In this document: piece after piece, positions 35,119 to 47,570 of the stretch
Layout: every line of letters starts with the position of its first letter
How positions within the stretch are numbered: position 1 is the stretch's first letter
DNA from: Paenibacillus albicereus
GTDB lineage: Bacteria > Bacillota > Bacilli > Paenibacillales > Paenibacillaceae
DNA length: 64,000 bases
Direction: 5' to 3'
Assembly: GCF_012676905.1 (NCBI RefSeq)
Contig: NZ_CP051428.1
Coordinates: forward strand, 591,001 to 655,000
Translations under genes and position numbers: made by a program
The notes under the pieces: generated by a model
What the model was told of the DNA's origin: nothing
What the model saw: the letters and a program-made list of their open reading frames with translations, nothing else
The model's database searches: none

Positions 35119-35923
35119 TGTCCCCCGCCTTTCCGTCCGGCTTTTCGTCCGCCGGCTTCGCCGCCCTGCGCGGCGGCTCGTCCACGATGACGAACGACTG
35201 CAGCTTTTTGCGGATCAGCTGCGGGTTGTCCCCGGCCTGCAGGCCGAGGATGCCTTCCATCATCATCTCCATGCGCAGGACATGCTCCTGGCTGCGGGTC
35301 TTGATCTTGGAGGCGAGAGGCAGATAGATCACGTTCGCCGAGGCGACGCCGTACAGCGTGGCCGAGAAGGCGACCGCGATCGAGGACCCGAGCGAGCCCG
35401 GGTCATGCAGGTCGCCGAGCACGTTGATGAGCCCCATGACGGTACCGATGATGCCCATCGTGGGCGCGTAGCCGCCGGCGCTCTCGAAGATTTTGGCCTG
35501 CTGCTCGCAGCTCCGCTCCTGCGCCGCGATCTCGAGCTCGAGAATCTCGCGGGTCAGGTCGGGATCGGTGCCGTCCACGACCATGAGCACGCCGTCGCGC
35601 AGGAAGCGCTCGTCCTCCTTGGCGGCATGCGTCTCCAGCGCCAGCACGCCGCCGCGGCGCGCGATCGTCGCCATGTCGACGAGGCGCTCGATGATTTCCC
35701 GGTCCGTATTGCGGTCCTTGCGGAACGCGAGCCGCAGCGCCGCCGGGATCGTGCGCAGCCGGGCAGCCGGGAAGCTCACGGCGACGGCCGCGAACGTGCC
35801 GCCGAAGACGATCAGGATCGCCGTCTTCTCCACGAGGCCGTGGGCTTCTCCTCCTTCCCACAGATATCCCCCGAGCAGGGCGGCGATACCGGCGATGATG
35901 CCGATGACGGTCGTCAAGTCCAT
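35102..35923 (-). CDS. motA: Flagellar stator protein MotA
   Basis: 273 residues, four membrane helices with the large cytoplasmic loop between helices 2 and 3. It has MDLTTVIGIIAGIAALLGGYLWEGG at the start, PAALRLAFRKDRNTDREIIERLVDMATIARRGGVLALE in the loop and GGYAPTMGIIGTVMGLINVLGDL with GVASANVIYLPLASKIK at the end. ATG 35923 is chosen over a GTG at 35935 because family members begin MDL; the Shine-Dalgarno GGGAG favours neither strongly. Operon with motB. Confidence 0.92.
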   Translation of the reverse strand: MDLTTVIGIIAGIAALLGGYLWEGGEAHGLVEKTAILIVFGGTFAAVAVSFPAARLRTIPAALRLAFRKDRNTDREIIERLVDMATIARRGGVLALETHAAKEDERFLRDGVLMVVDGTDPDLTREILELEIAAQERSCEQQAKIFESAGGYAPTMGIIGTVMGLINVLGDLHDPGSLGSSIAVAFSATLYGVASANVIYLPLASKIKTRSQEHVLRMEMMMEGILGLQAGDNPQLIRKKLQSFVIVDEPPRRAAKPADEKPDGKAGDNAAQA

Positions 35924-35956
35924 GCGATGGTTCACGCTCCCGCTTTTGTCGTTATA

Positions 35957-35992
35957 AAAAAGGATGCGCTCTCCCGCTTGGAGGGAGAGCTG
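35957..35992 (-). terminator. Terminator-like hairpin in the motA leader
   Basis: On the minus strand GCTCTCC-CTCCAAGC-GGGAGAGC, then GCATCCTTTTTTAT, ending about 30 bp before motA. A second hairpin, nearly palindromic AGAGAAACAGGAAGC/GCTTCCTG..TTCTCT, lies at 36009-36047. Together they look like an attenuator or the end of an upstream transcript. Confidence 0.45.
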
Positions 35993-36101
35993 CCGGCTTG
36001 TTCTCCAAAGAGAAACAGGAAGCGCGATGCTGCTTCCTGCTTCTCTTTCTCGGAACGAAACCTGATTTGCCGCCAGATGATGGAAAAGCGGTTTCGCCTT
36101 G

Positions 36102-36130
36102 TTGCCAGCCGGTTTTCGACCCGGTATAAT
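36102..36130 (+). promoter_or_regulatory. Sigma-A promoter of uvrBA with adjacent SOS-like site
   Basis: TTGCCA (36102-36107), 17-bp spacer, perfect TATAAT (36125-36130). About 9 bp after it is GGAACAGACATTCT (36139-36152), one base short of the DinR/LexA core GAAC-N4-GTTC in its second half-site. Another TATAAT at 36237-36242 lacks a -35. The 392 bp between motA and uvrB hold only these elements and the hairpins above. Confidence 0.65.
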
Positions 36131-36315
36131 GAAGGACGGGAACAGACATTCTTATCGTGGTCCCGCCCGCAAATTCGAGACGATTCCTCTTATTTATCGG
36201 CCGTTTTGGGCATACAGATAAATAGGGATTTACTCATATAATAATAGATTCCGTTCGCGAAACCGGGACTTTCGTACCGGGCCTTTCGCGTCATTCATCG
36301 AGGAAGAGGTGAGCC

Positions 36316-38325
<2,010 letters not shown>

Positions 38326-38377
38326 GGCACGCTCTCCCGACGTTCGGGACGGGCGCCAGGCAAGGCATAGATACAGG

Positions 38378-38402
38378 AAAGGTCCGGTCATGCCGGACCT
38401 TC
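38378..38402 (+). terminator. Hairpin between uvrB and uvrA
   Basis: AAGGTCCGG-TCATG-CCGGACCTT followed by CCATTTT. The weak T run suggests partial termination or an mRNA-stability element rather than a full stop. Confidence 0.45.
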
Positions 38403-38428
38403 CATTTTCGATAGGGAGGAACCACACT

Positions 38429-41523
<3,095 letters not shown>

Positions 41524-41524
<1 letters not shown>

Positions 41525-41735
41525 CGCCTGCCGCCGGTCCGTACAGGCGCTAGCCCGTCGGCGCCTGCCGCCGGTCCGCACAGGCGCAAGCCCGTCGGCG
41601 CCTGCCTCTGGTCCGCACAGGCGCAAGCCCGTCGGCGCCTGCTGCCGGACAGCTCAGCGCTAGCCTCCGTCGGCGCCTGCCGCCGGTCCGCACAGGCGCT
41701 AGCCCGTCGGCGCCTGCCGCCTGCGAGCTCGGCCT
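41524..41735. repeat. 37-bp tandem hairpin repeats after uvrA
   Basis: Units start at 41524, 41561, 41598, 41635 and 41673 (37-38 bp), with a partial sixth at 41710. Each has GCGCCTG near its start and CAGGCGC about 20 bp on, so each can fold as a hairpin. The unit at 41635 has diverged. Degenerate frames across it are not genes. Confidence 0.85.
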
Positions 41736-41770
41736 CCAGCCCGCTAGGGGCTTTCCACCGGCCACCTTTC

Positions 41771-41816
41771 AAAGCCCCTGTATTCCGCCTATGCGGATAT
41801 GGGGGCTTTGACTTTT
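41771..41816 (+). terminator. Terminator downstream of uvrA
   Basis: AAAGCCCC/GGGGCTTT with an inner TCCGC/GCGGA stem, followed by GACTTTTT. It is the first clear terminator after the 37-bp repeats. Confidence 0.75.
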
Positions 41817-41893
41817 TGGACAATCCTGGCGTTGACCATGGTTTGAGTGGGCCTCTTGATTCCGGCGATGGCGCTCTTCCCGGACGGGGAGGA

Positions 41894-42087
41894 CTAACGA
41901 CTCCTGATGGGCTTAGAAGCAGAAAACCCCGCCCTCTTGCAAGCTAACGACTCCTCAGGCGCTTAGCAGGTAAAATGGGGCAGAATTGCTCCCAAAACGG
42001 GTTGTTTTCCTAAGCTAAGCCTCTGGAAAATCGTTAGCCTAGCGGAAAGGGGCTGAATGGCCCTCTAAGCACCTGACGAGTCGTTAG
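41894..42087. repeat. Mirrored four-copy intergenic repeat, array 2
   Basis: Direct copies CTAACGACTCCTGATGGGC.. at 41894-41916 and CTAACGACTCCTCAGGCGC.. at 41944-41966. Inverted copies CTAAGCCTCTGGAAAATCG.. at 42015-42037 and CTAAGCACCTGACGAGTCG.. at 42065-42087. Period 50 bp in each half. The layout equals array 1 at 28701-28884. Confidence 0.8.
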
Positions 42088-42474
42088 CTTAGGCAACCCT
42101 GACCATAGGCAAGTTTAGCATAAGGTGGCATGTCTGCAGAGGCAGATAGGAGTAGAAAGAGGTTGGCAGGAAGCGCATTGCGGAGGTGGCAGGTGATAGG
42201 AGCGTAGGCAGTCTCGGCAAGTCTACAGAGACAGGCAGAGGCGGGAGACGTAGGCAGTCGTCAGGAAGGAGGGAGCATACGGCCGCACAACTTGGAAGGA
42301 GGGAGGGGGTGAGACGTGGCTGAAAGCGTGAGAAGATGGAGAGAGGCGGGGAGCGGAGGGGATGGAAGGCTCCTGAAGAAGCGGCAGCGGTTCCCTTGAA
42401 GGCCGGATTCCTTCCGTATCGGAAAGGAAAATCAGAGGAATCCGGGCTTCAGCGGAATCGGAAGGAGTCTCCAT
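42088..42474. other. Non-coding interval between repeat arrays
   Basis: Purine-rich, mixed-composition DNA with no frame I can support. Candidate frames lack ribosome-binding sites and consist of repeat-derived sequence. Confidence 0.5.
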
Positions 42475-42603
42475 CCACGGAGCGGCTTCTGCAAAAGCCG
42501 AACCCTCCTCGGAGCGGCTTCTGCAAAAGCCGAGCCCGTCCACGGAGCGGCTTCTGCAAAAGCCGAGCCCGTCCTCGGAGGTTTCGCAAAAGCCGAGCCC
42601 GCC
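42475..42603. repeat. ~33-bp tandem hairpin repeats
   Basis: Three full and one truncated unit, each with CGGCTT-CTGCAA-AAGCCG, at about 42481, 42513, 42546 and 42577. The short hairpins are identical; linkers vary slightly. Confidence 0.8.
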
Positions 42604-42679
42604 CCTCCCTGGAGCAGCTCCCAGCATACGACATCCCTCCTCGAAGCACATTCATTCGGCGACGAAGCCATCCGCACGA

Positions 42680-42706
42680 AAAAAAGCCCGGCCAAGGGCC
42701 GAGCTT
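42680..42706 (-). terminator. Terminator of the siroheme reductase gene
   Basis: On the minus strand AAGCTCGGCC-CTT-GGCCGGGCTT (one G-U pair) runs into seven T. It lies just past the stop. Confidence 0.85.
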
Positions 42707-42724
42707 CATTTCCATACGATCCGA

Positions 42725-44344
42725 TCAGCCAGCCGCCTTCGCCGCCAGCAGCTCGGTCAGCTTCTCCTGGAACGCCGGCACGCCGACGCGCAGGACGTAC
42801 GCATGGAACGTTTCGCCGCTTTCGCGGCCTTGCTTGTAGAACTCGATCAGCTGAGCGAGCACGGCCGGCACGTCGTCGCCTTTGACGCGGCCCTTGAGCG
42901 GCTTGTTCAGCACGGCGCCCGGGCCGAGAATGCCGCCGACGGCGATGTCGAACGCATCCACCATGCCGTCCGGCGTCTTGACGAGCGAGCCCTGCAGGCC
43001 GATGTCCGCGATATGCTTCTGGCCGCAGCCGTTCGGGCAGCCGATGAAGTGGATGCGGATCTTCTCGTCGAGCTGCACGTTCTCGTCGAGGTATTCGGCG
43101 ACGCGGCGAGCGCGCTCCTTGGTCTCGACGATGGCGAGGTTGCAGAACTCGTTGCCCGTGCAGCTGACCGTGCGGCTCATGAACGGCTTCGGATCCGGCG
43201 TCAGCCGCCGGAACACCGGAGCGGCCAGCGCGGCTTCCAGGTCTTCGTCCTTGACGCCTGTGATGATGATGTTCTGGGACATCGTCGTGCGGATCTTGCC
43301 CTCGCCGTATTGCTCGGCGATGTCGCACAGCTGCTCCAGCTCATCCGAGTTCGTGCGGCCGACCGGCACGTTGAGGCCGATGTAGTTGCGGCCGTCCTTC
43401 TGCTTGTGCACGCCGTCGAAGTAGGCGGCCTGCCAGCCGACCGTCTTGCTCGTTCCCTTGGACGGCATGTCGCCGATCAGCTTGAGCAGCTCTTCCTGGA
43501 ACTTCTCCGGTCCCCAGTCGGCCACGAGGAACTTGAGGCGGGCATGATGGCGCTTCTCGCGGTAGCCGTGGTCGCGGAACAGCGTCGTGACGCCGACGGC
43601 GACCTTGAGCGCTTCCTCGGGACGGACGAAGATGTCGAGCTCCTGAGCCAAATAAGGCTTGGCGCTCAGACCGCCGCCGACCCAGGCGTGGAAGCCGATG
43701 ACTTCCTCGCCGTCGATCTCCTTGACCGCCGGCGTGTACGCCAGGTCGTTGATTTCCGCGTGCGCATTGTTGTAAATGTTGGCGGAGATGGACATCTTGT
43801 ACTTGCGGGGCAAGTTGGAGAAGTCACGGTTCATCAGGAAGAAATCGTTCACTTCCTCCACGAGCGCCGTCGTGTCCATGAGCTCGTCCTTGTCGATGCC
43901 CTGCAGAGGGTTGCCGACGATCGTGCGCGGGCAATCGCCGCACGACTCGTAGCTGTACAAGCCGACCTCCTCGAGGCGCTTGAAGATGTCCGGCATATGC
44001 TCGATGCGCAGCCAGTGATACTGGATGGCCTGGCGCGTCGTCACGTCGATCAGGCCTCGCCCGTAGTCCCGGCCGATCGAAGCGAGCGCGCGCGCCTGCG
44101 TCGACGTCAGCACGCCGGAGTTGATGCGGATGCGCATCATGAAGTAGCCGTCGCGCGGCTTCTGCTCATACACGCCGGCCCATTTGAAGCGGTTCATATC
44201 GTCCTCGGGGATGGAATCATAGCCCTCCAGCGCGTATTTCTCGATGATCGTGCGGATGACGTCGAGGCCGTCCTTCTCGATCTTCCACAGCTCCATTTTA
44301 TTCAGCTTGGATGGGTCGCTCATCCAGGGCGTTTCGTAAGCCAT
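42725..44344 (-). CDS. Ferredoxin-dependent sulfite/nitrite reductase (siroheme)
   Basis: 539 residues, two nitrite/sulfite reductase ferredoxin-like halves. The 4Fe-4S/siroheme cysteines are CTGNEFC (C-x5-C) and CPNGC (C-x3-C) near 410-460. Substrate-site basic residues appear in the segment RINSGVLTSTQARALASIGRDYGRGLIDVTTRQAIQYHWLRIE. Family members reduce sulfite to sulfide or nitrite to ammonia; the NirA/SirA type cannot be split by eye. No adjacent assimilation genes settle it. Start ATG 44344 behind GGGAGG. A monocistronic gene. Confidence 0.9.
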   Translation of the reverse strand: MAYETPWMSDPSKLNKMELWKIEKDGLDVIRTIIEKYALEGYDSIPEDDMNRFKWAGVYEQKPRDGYFMMRIRINSGVLTSTQARALASIGRDYGRGLIDVTTRQAIQYHWLRIEHMPDIFKRLEEVGLYSYESCGDCPRTIVGNPLQGIDKDELMDTTALVEEVNDFFLMNRDFSNLPRKYKMSISANIYNNAHAEINDLAYTPAVKEIDGEEVIGFHAWVGGGLSAKPYLAQELDIFVRPEEALKVAVGVTTLFRDHGYREKRHHARLKFLVADWGPEKFQEELLKLIGDMPSKGTSKTVGWQAAYFDGVHKQKDGRNYIGLNVPVGRTNSDELEQLCDIAEQYGEGKIRTTMSQNIIITGVKDEDLEAALAAPVFRRLTPDPKPFMSRTVSCTGNEFCNLAIVETKERARRVAEYLDENVQLDEKIRIHFIGCPNGCGQKHIADIGLQGSLVKTPDGMVDAFDIAVGGILGPGAVLNKPLKGRVKGDDVPAVLAQLIEFYKQGRESGETFHAYVLRVGVPAFQEKLTELLAAKAAG

Positions 44345-44584
44345 GATCTTGAACCTCCCGGTCTAAATGGTGCCTGCATCAATTCCGATAAAAAAGGTGT
44401 GATTATGCTATTCCGATCGTACCATACCGGCGTAGAAATGGGAACAACGCCAGTCGCGTCGGCTATAACGATTGCTGATACAGCCCATCGGCTTTTTTTA
44501 TAATCCGGGGAATAGGAATATCCGCCATGTCGCACCCTATATGGTGACAAAATTGTGGCAAAGCGGTTACAGAGCGAAAACATC

Positions 44585-44613
44585 TTGCATCCTGTCCGCC
44601 TAAAAGATACCAT
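44585..44613 (+). promoter_or_regulatory. Putative promoter of the 71-aa membrane protein
   Basis: TTGCAT (44585-44590), 17-bp spacer, TACCAT (44608-44613). The 394-bp gap between the siroheme reductase and this gene holds divergent promoters; I found no riboswitch in it. Confidence 0.35.
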
Positions 44614-44738
44614 AGGCTTATATGTAGCCATAGAGGAACACCCCCTTCGAGGCGAAGCGTTCGACCCTCGAAGTCTCGCGCCGCGTCAAGTTGGAAGCGG
44701 TCTTAGGCCAGCACTTTAATTCGGGAGGTCAGCACCCC

Positions 44739-44954
44739 ATGTTCCTTGCAACAGCAGAAGTAGAGGCAACGAGCAGCACCTTCAACACCTTCGATATTTT
44801 CATGATTCTCTTCACCATTCTCATCGCTCTCGGCCTGGCGCGTCTCGTCACGCAAAAGAAGAAGAACATCTTCGCCATCGGCTGGACGGCTGCTTGCCTG
44901 CTTGTATTCCTGATCGTGGACTTCTTCATGGTCAAAGTTTGGCTGGGCATGTAG
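44739..44954 (+). CDS. Small membrane protein, 71 aa
   Basis: Two hydrophobic helices (FDIFMILFTILIALGLARLV and IFAIGWTAACLLVFLIVDFFMV) separated by the basic turn TQKKKN. ATG 44739 follows GGGAGGTC. The terminus MFLATAEVEATSSTFNT is extracytoplasmic or cytoplasmic depending on the positive-inside turn, so both termini probably face out. Family not recognised. A terminator follows. Confidence 0.75.
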   Translation: MFLATAEVEATSSTFNTFDIFMILFTILIALGLARLVTQKKKNIFAIGWTAACLLVFLIVDFFMVKVWLGM

Positions 44955-45017
44955 CCTCGCAGACGTACATATCGGCTCCAGCGGCAGGACAGCATGTCCG
45001 GCCGTGAATCCGAAGCA

Positions 45018-45062
45018 GCAAAAAAGCTTCCCCGGCTCGCAGGAGTCGGGGAAGCTTTTTTT
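45018..45062. terminator. Bidirectional terminator
   Basis: AAAAAAGCTTCCCC pairs with GGGGAAGCTTTTTTT. It serves the 71-aa protein gene and the convergent isomerase-like gene. Confidence 0.85.
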
Positions 45063-45073
45063 CATCCTATTCC

Positions 45074-46042
45074 TTACACCCACCACATCTCGCCGAGCGG
45101 CTCGCGGATGAGCACTTGCTGCAGGTTGGCGACCGCTTTGCTGAAGCCTTCCTCGACGCTCATGAGGCCGTCCTCATGCTCGATGCTGACGACATAGTCG
45201 TAGCCGACCAGGCGCAGCGCGCTGATGATGTCGGCCCACACCTTGAGGTCGTGGCCGAAGCCGACGGAGCGGAACTGCCAGGCGCGGTCGAGCATCATCG
45301 TGTAGGACTGCATATCCGTCACGCCGTGCTTGTTGACGTTGATCGGATCGATCGTCGTATCCTTGGCGTGGAAGTGATGGATCGCGCCTTCGCGGCCGAG
45401 AATATGGATCGCCTGCACCGGATCAATGCCTTGCCACCACATGTGGCTCGGGTCGAGGTTGGCGCCGATCGCTTTGCCCGTCGCTTCGCGCAGGCGGAGC
45501 ATCGTCGCCGGCGTATGGACGGAGAAGCCGCCGTGCAGCTCGAGGCCGATCTTGACGCCGGCTGCTTCGGAGATGCCGTTGATCTCGCTCCAGTACGGGA
45601 TGACCTTCTGCTCCCACTGCCACTTGAGCACATCCTGGAAGTCGTTCGGCCAAGGCGCGACCGGCCAGTTCGGATACTTCGCGTCCTCGTGATCGCCCGG
45701 CAGGCCGGAGAACGTGTTGACGACCGGCACTTCGAGGCGGTTCGCGAGCTCGATCGTTTTGCGGATGATCGTGTCATGCTCCGTCGAAATGGCTTTTTGC
45801 GGATGCAGCGGGTTGCCGTGGCAGCTCAGCGCGCTGATGATGAGGCCGCGCGACTCGACCGCTTGCTTGAAGGCGCGGCGCTTGCCGTCGTCGGCGAGCA
45901 GCTCGTCCAGATCCAGATGCGGGCTGCCGGGATAGTTGCCGGTGCCGATTTCAAGTGCGTCCAGCCCTTTGGCCGCGATGTAGTCGAGCGATTCCTCGAA
46001 TGATTTCTGAGCGAAAAGAACCGAAAATACGCCAAGCTTCAT
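45074..46042 (-). CDS. Sugar phosphate isomerase/epimerase (xylose isomerase-like TIM barrel)
   Basis: 322 residues. AP-endonuclease-2/xylose-isomerase-like barrel: MKLGVFSVLFAQKSFEESLDYIAAKGLDALEIG at strand 1, LELHGGFSVHTPATML, GANLDPSHMWWQG, HFHAKDTTID and VVSIEHEDGLM. The E...D...H...E metal set is present (ELHGG, DPSHMWW, HAKD, EHED). Likely acts on a sugar or polyol; substrate unknown. ATG 46042 behind GGGAGG. It stands alone between a terminator and the divergent PIG-L gene. Confidence 0.9.
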   Translation of the reverse strand: MKLGVFSVLFAQKSFEESLDYIAAKGLDALEIGTGNYPGSPHLDLDELLADDGKRRAFKQAVESRGLIISALSCHGNPLHPQKAISTEHDTIIRKTIELANRLEVPVVNTFSGLPGDHEDAKYPNWPVAPWPNDFQDVLKWQWEQKVIPYWSEINGISEAAGVKIGLELHGGFSVHTPATMLRLREATGKAIGANLDPSHMWWQGIDPVQAIHILGREGAIHHFHAKDTTIDPINVNKHGVTDMQSYTMMLDRAWQFRSVGFGHDLKVWADIISALRLVGYDYVVSIEHEDGLMSVEEGFSKAVANLQQVLIREPLGEMWWV

Positions 46043-46189
46043 AGGGTAAAAACCTCCCGATCGGGTGATGGTAGCGCTATCGTCTCAAACAAGCCCATTA
46101 TATCATGCCCGCATCGGTGCATTCATCCGCCGAAGCGGGTTCCGGCAAAATCGCATAAGAAGTGGACAAAGAACACGGAGGGATTCGAG

Positions 46190-46918
46190 ATGGAGGGAAT
46201 CGAGATGGAGGGAATCAAGACCCCGGTCGCGCTGCTGCTGGCGCATCCGGATGACGAGTCATTCCTGGCCGCGGCGTTATGCCGACGGCTGGCCGAGCTG
46301 GGTGAGCCTGCCGTCCTGCTGACGGCGACAAGGGGCGACGCCGGCGGAAGAGGGAGCGAGCTGGCGGCTTCCCTCGGCCGGAGGCTGGGCGAGATTCGAG
46401 AGCAGGAGCTGGAGGACGCGGCGGCCATCCTCGGCATCCGCGAAGTCGGGCATCTAGGCTACCCGGACGGCAAGCTGGGCGAAGCGGACGAAGAGGAGGC
46501 GGTCGAGCGGGCGGCGCTATGGCTGGCGATGCGACGGCCGGCGACGCTTGTCACCTTTCCGCCGGACGGAGGCAACGGGCATCCGGACCATAGGGCGATC
46601 TCGCGGATCGGAACGCGGCTCGTCCAGGAGCGGCGCGTGGCGGGGCTGGAGCGCCTCGTCTACATCGGGTCCGAGACGCTGGCACGGGAGGGGAGGAAGG
46701 AGGCGCTGGCGCTCGATACGGCGGCCGTCTGGCCGGCCAAGGCGGCAGCGCTGGCGGCGCATCGCTCGCAGATCGACACGATTGCGACCTATTTCGGCGA
46801 CCTGTCGGAAGCTCCGGAGGCCTGGCGGTTCGAGCGCTTCTACTTGGCTTGGGAGGATGGCAAGGCCTGGCCTGGAGCGGAAGAGCCTGGATCGGTGTCC
46901 GATACGGAGGAGGGCTGA
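46190..46918 (+). CDS. PIG-L family deacetylase (BshB-like)
   Basis: 242 residues with the zinc motif AHPDDE (H19-P-D-D) and the second metal ligand segment GHPDHRAI. These identify the PIG-L/LmbE fold, N-deacetylases of N-acetylglucosamine conjugates; in Firmicutes BshB deacetylates GlcNAc-malate for bacillithiol. BshA and BshC are not in the window, so the substrate stays open. ATG 46190 after GGAGGG; the sequence repeats ATGGAGGGAATC, giving an alternative start at 46205. Its 3' end overlaps agrD on the other strand. Confidence 0.88.
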   Translation: MEGIEMEGIKTPVALLLAHPDDESFLAAALCRRLAELGEPAVLLTATRGDAGGRGSELAASLGRRLGEIREQELEDAAAILGIREVGHLGYPDGKLGEADEEEAVERAALWLAMRRPATLVTFPPDGGNGHPDHRAISRIGTRLVQERRVAGLERLVYIGSETLAREGRKEALALDTAAVWPAKAAALAAHRSQIDTIATYFGDLSEAPEAWRFERFYLAWEDGKAWPGAEEPGSVSDTEEG

Positions 46919-47040
46919 TCCCTTTGCAGCTCGGGAGGCAGCGGCTGGGCGCCGACGTTTAATTTTTCCATGAGCGAAAAGAGAAGAGCGCTTGAGCTTA
47001 GAAAAGAAATGATCCAAGCCAGTGCGGTTCGTTTGTTCAT
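46840..47040 (-). CDS. agrD: AgrD-like peptide precursor, 66 aa
   Basis: ATG at 47040 overlaps the agrB stop (ATGA), so it is translationally coupled. The product starts MNKRTALAWIISFLSSSALLF, an amphipathic membrane-leader, and then has the AgrD-like tail signature AQPLPPELQRD (compare xQPxxPxEL in autoinducing-peptide precursors). A Ser/Pro/Gln-rich extension of about 25 residues follows. There is no cysteine, and no Ser or Thr five residues before the signature, so the usual lactone or thiolactone ring is not obvious; a serine further back (FSLMEK) is a possible nucleophile. It ends inside the convergent PIG-L gene (79-bp antisense overlap). Confidence 0.6.
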   Translation of the reverse strand: MNKRTALAWIISFLSSSALLFSLMEKLNVGAQPLPPELQRDQPSSVSDTDPGSSAPGQALPSSQAK

Positions 47041-47570
47041 CTGTCCACACCTCCCTTTCGCACAGGAAGAAGAGTAAAGGCTTGCGCGGCAAGAATAACG
47101 GCGAACAGCTCGGAATGGATAAAGAGGTTTGAACATACAAGAAGCAAGGAAACGGCTTTGTACCAAGGGAGCAGGCGATGGGGCAGACGGGTCGTTTTGT
47201 GGTCGAATGCCGGAGCTTTAAGCACGAAAATGGCGAGCGCTAACAGCGTGAGCGCCGTTGTTCCAAACCCGGAGAGCTTGAGGTGGGGAAGAGCGGCGTA
47301 GAGCGCTGCCGATAGGATTGCACACACTCCTAGCGATTGGAAGTGGAAGCCGCCGGAAAAAAAGCGAGTCAAATTGAACAACAGCATGGCCTTCAGCGTC
47401 AGCCCCAATTTTCCGGATAGGAGACCGAATGCCAACGCTAGAGCAGCCGTGGCTGCAATATTCAAATAAACGCCGATAGCATAGGCGATGACCTCGATTT
47501 TAATCCGGCCTTCCGGAGAATACCTCAATAATTTAGCGGCGATCGAGATCGACCATTTTTCCAGCAACAT
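47037..47570 (-). CDS. agrB: AgrB-family peptide-processing membrane protease
   Basis: 177 residues, five to six membrane helices. The catalytic pair lies in NLTRFFSGGFHFQSLGVCAILS: H76 and C83 match S. aureus AgrB H77/C84. AgrB cleaves the AgrD tail and forms the cyclic peptide. It starts inside the preceding gene (overlap 38 bp). Base composition here is visibly AT-richer than flanking genes, as for the whole agr cluster. Confidence 0.88.
   Translation of the reverse strand: MLLEKWSISIAAKLLRYSPEGRIKIEVIAYAIGVYLNIAATAALALAFGLLSGKLGLTLKAMLLFNLTRFFSGGFHFQSLGVCAILSAALYAALPHLKLSGFGTTALTLLALAIFVLKAPAFDHKTTRLPHRLLPWYKAVSLLLVCSNLFIHSELFAVILAAQAFTLLPVRKGGVDR

Noticed and set aside
35936..36200. c-di-GMP riboswitch before motA
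   Set aside because: No GEMM core (GGGCAAACC / GACGCAAAGCC) could be found; only simple hairpins.
42223..42651. 142-codon minus frame across the 33-bp repeats
   Set aside because: The product consists of repeat-derived 11-residue blocks and unique junk, with no ribosome-binding site. I treat it as non-coding.
44345..44738. SAM (S-box) riboswitch before the siroheme reductase
   Set aside because: Conserved S-box blocks (AGAGAGG, GGCAACC) are missing on both strands.
46840..46918. Treating agrD as an artefact because it overlaps the PIG-L gene
   Set aside because: The ATGA coupling with agrB and the tail signature favour a real gene; the 79-bp convergent overlap is tolerable, so it was kept at moderate confidence.
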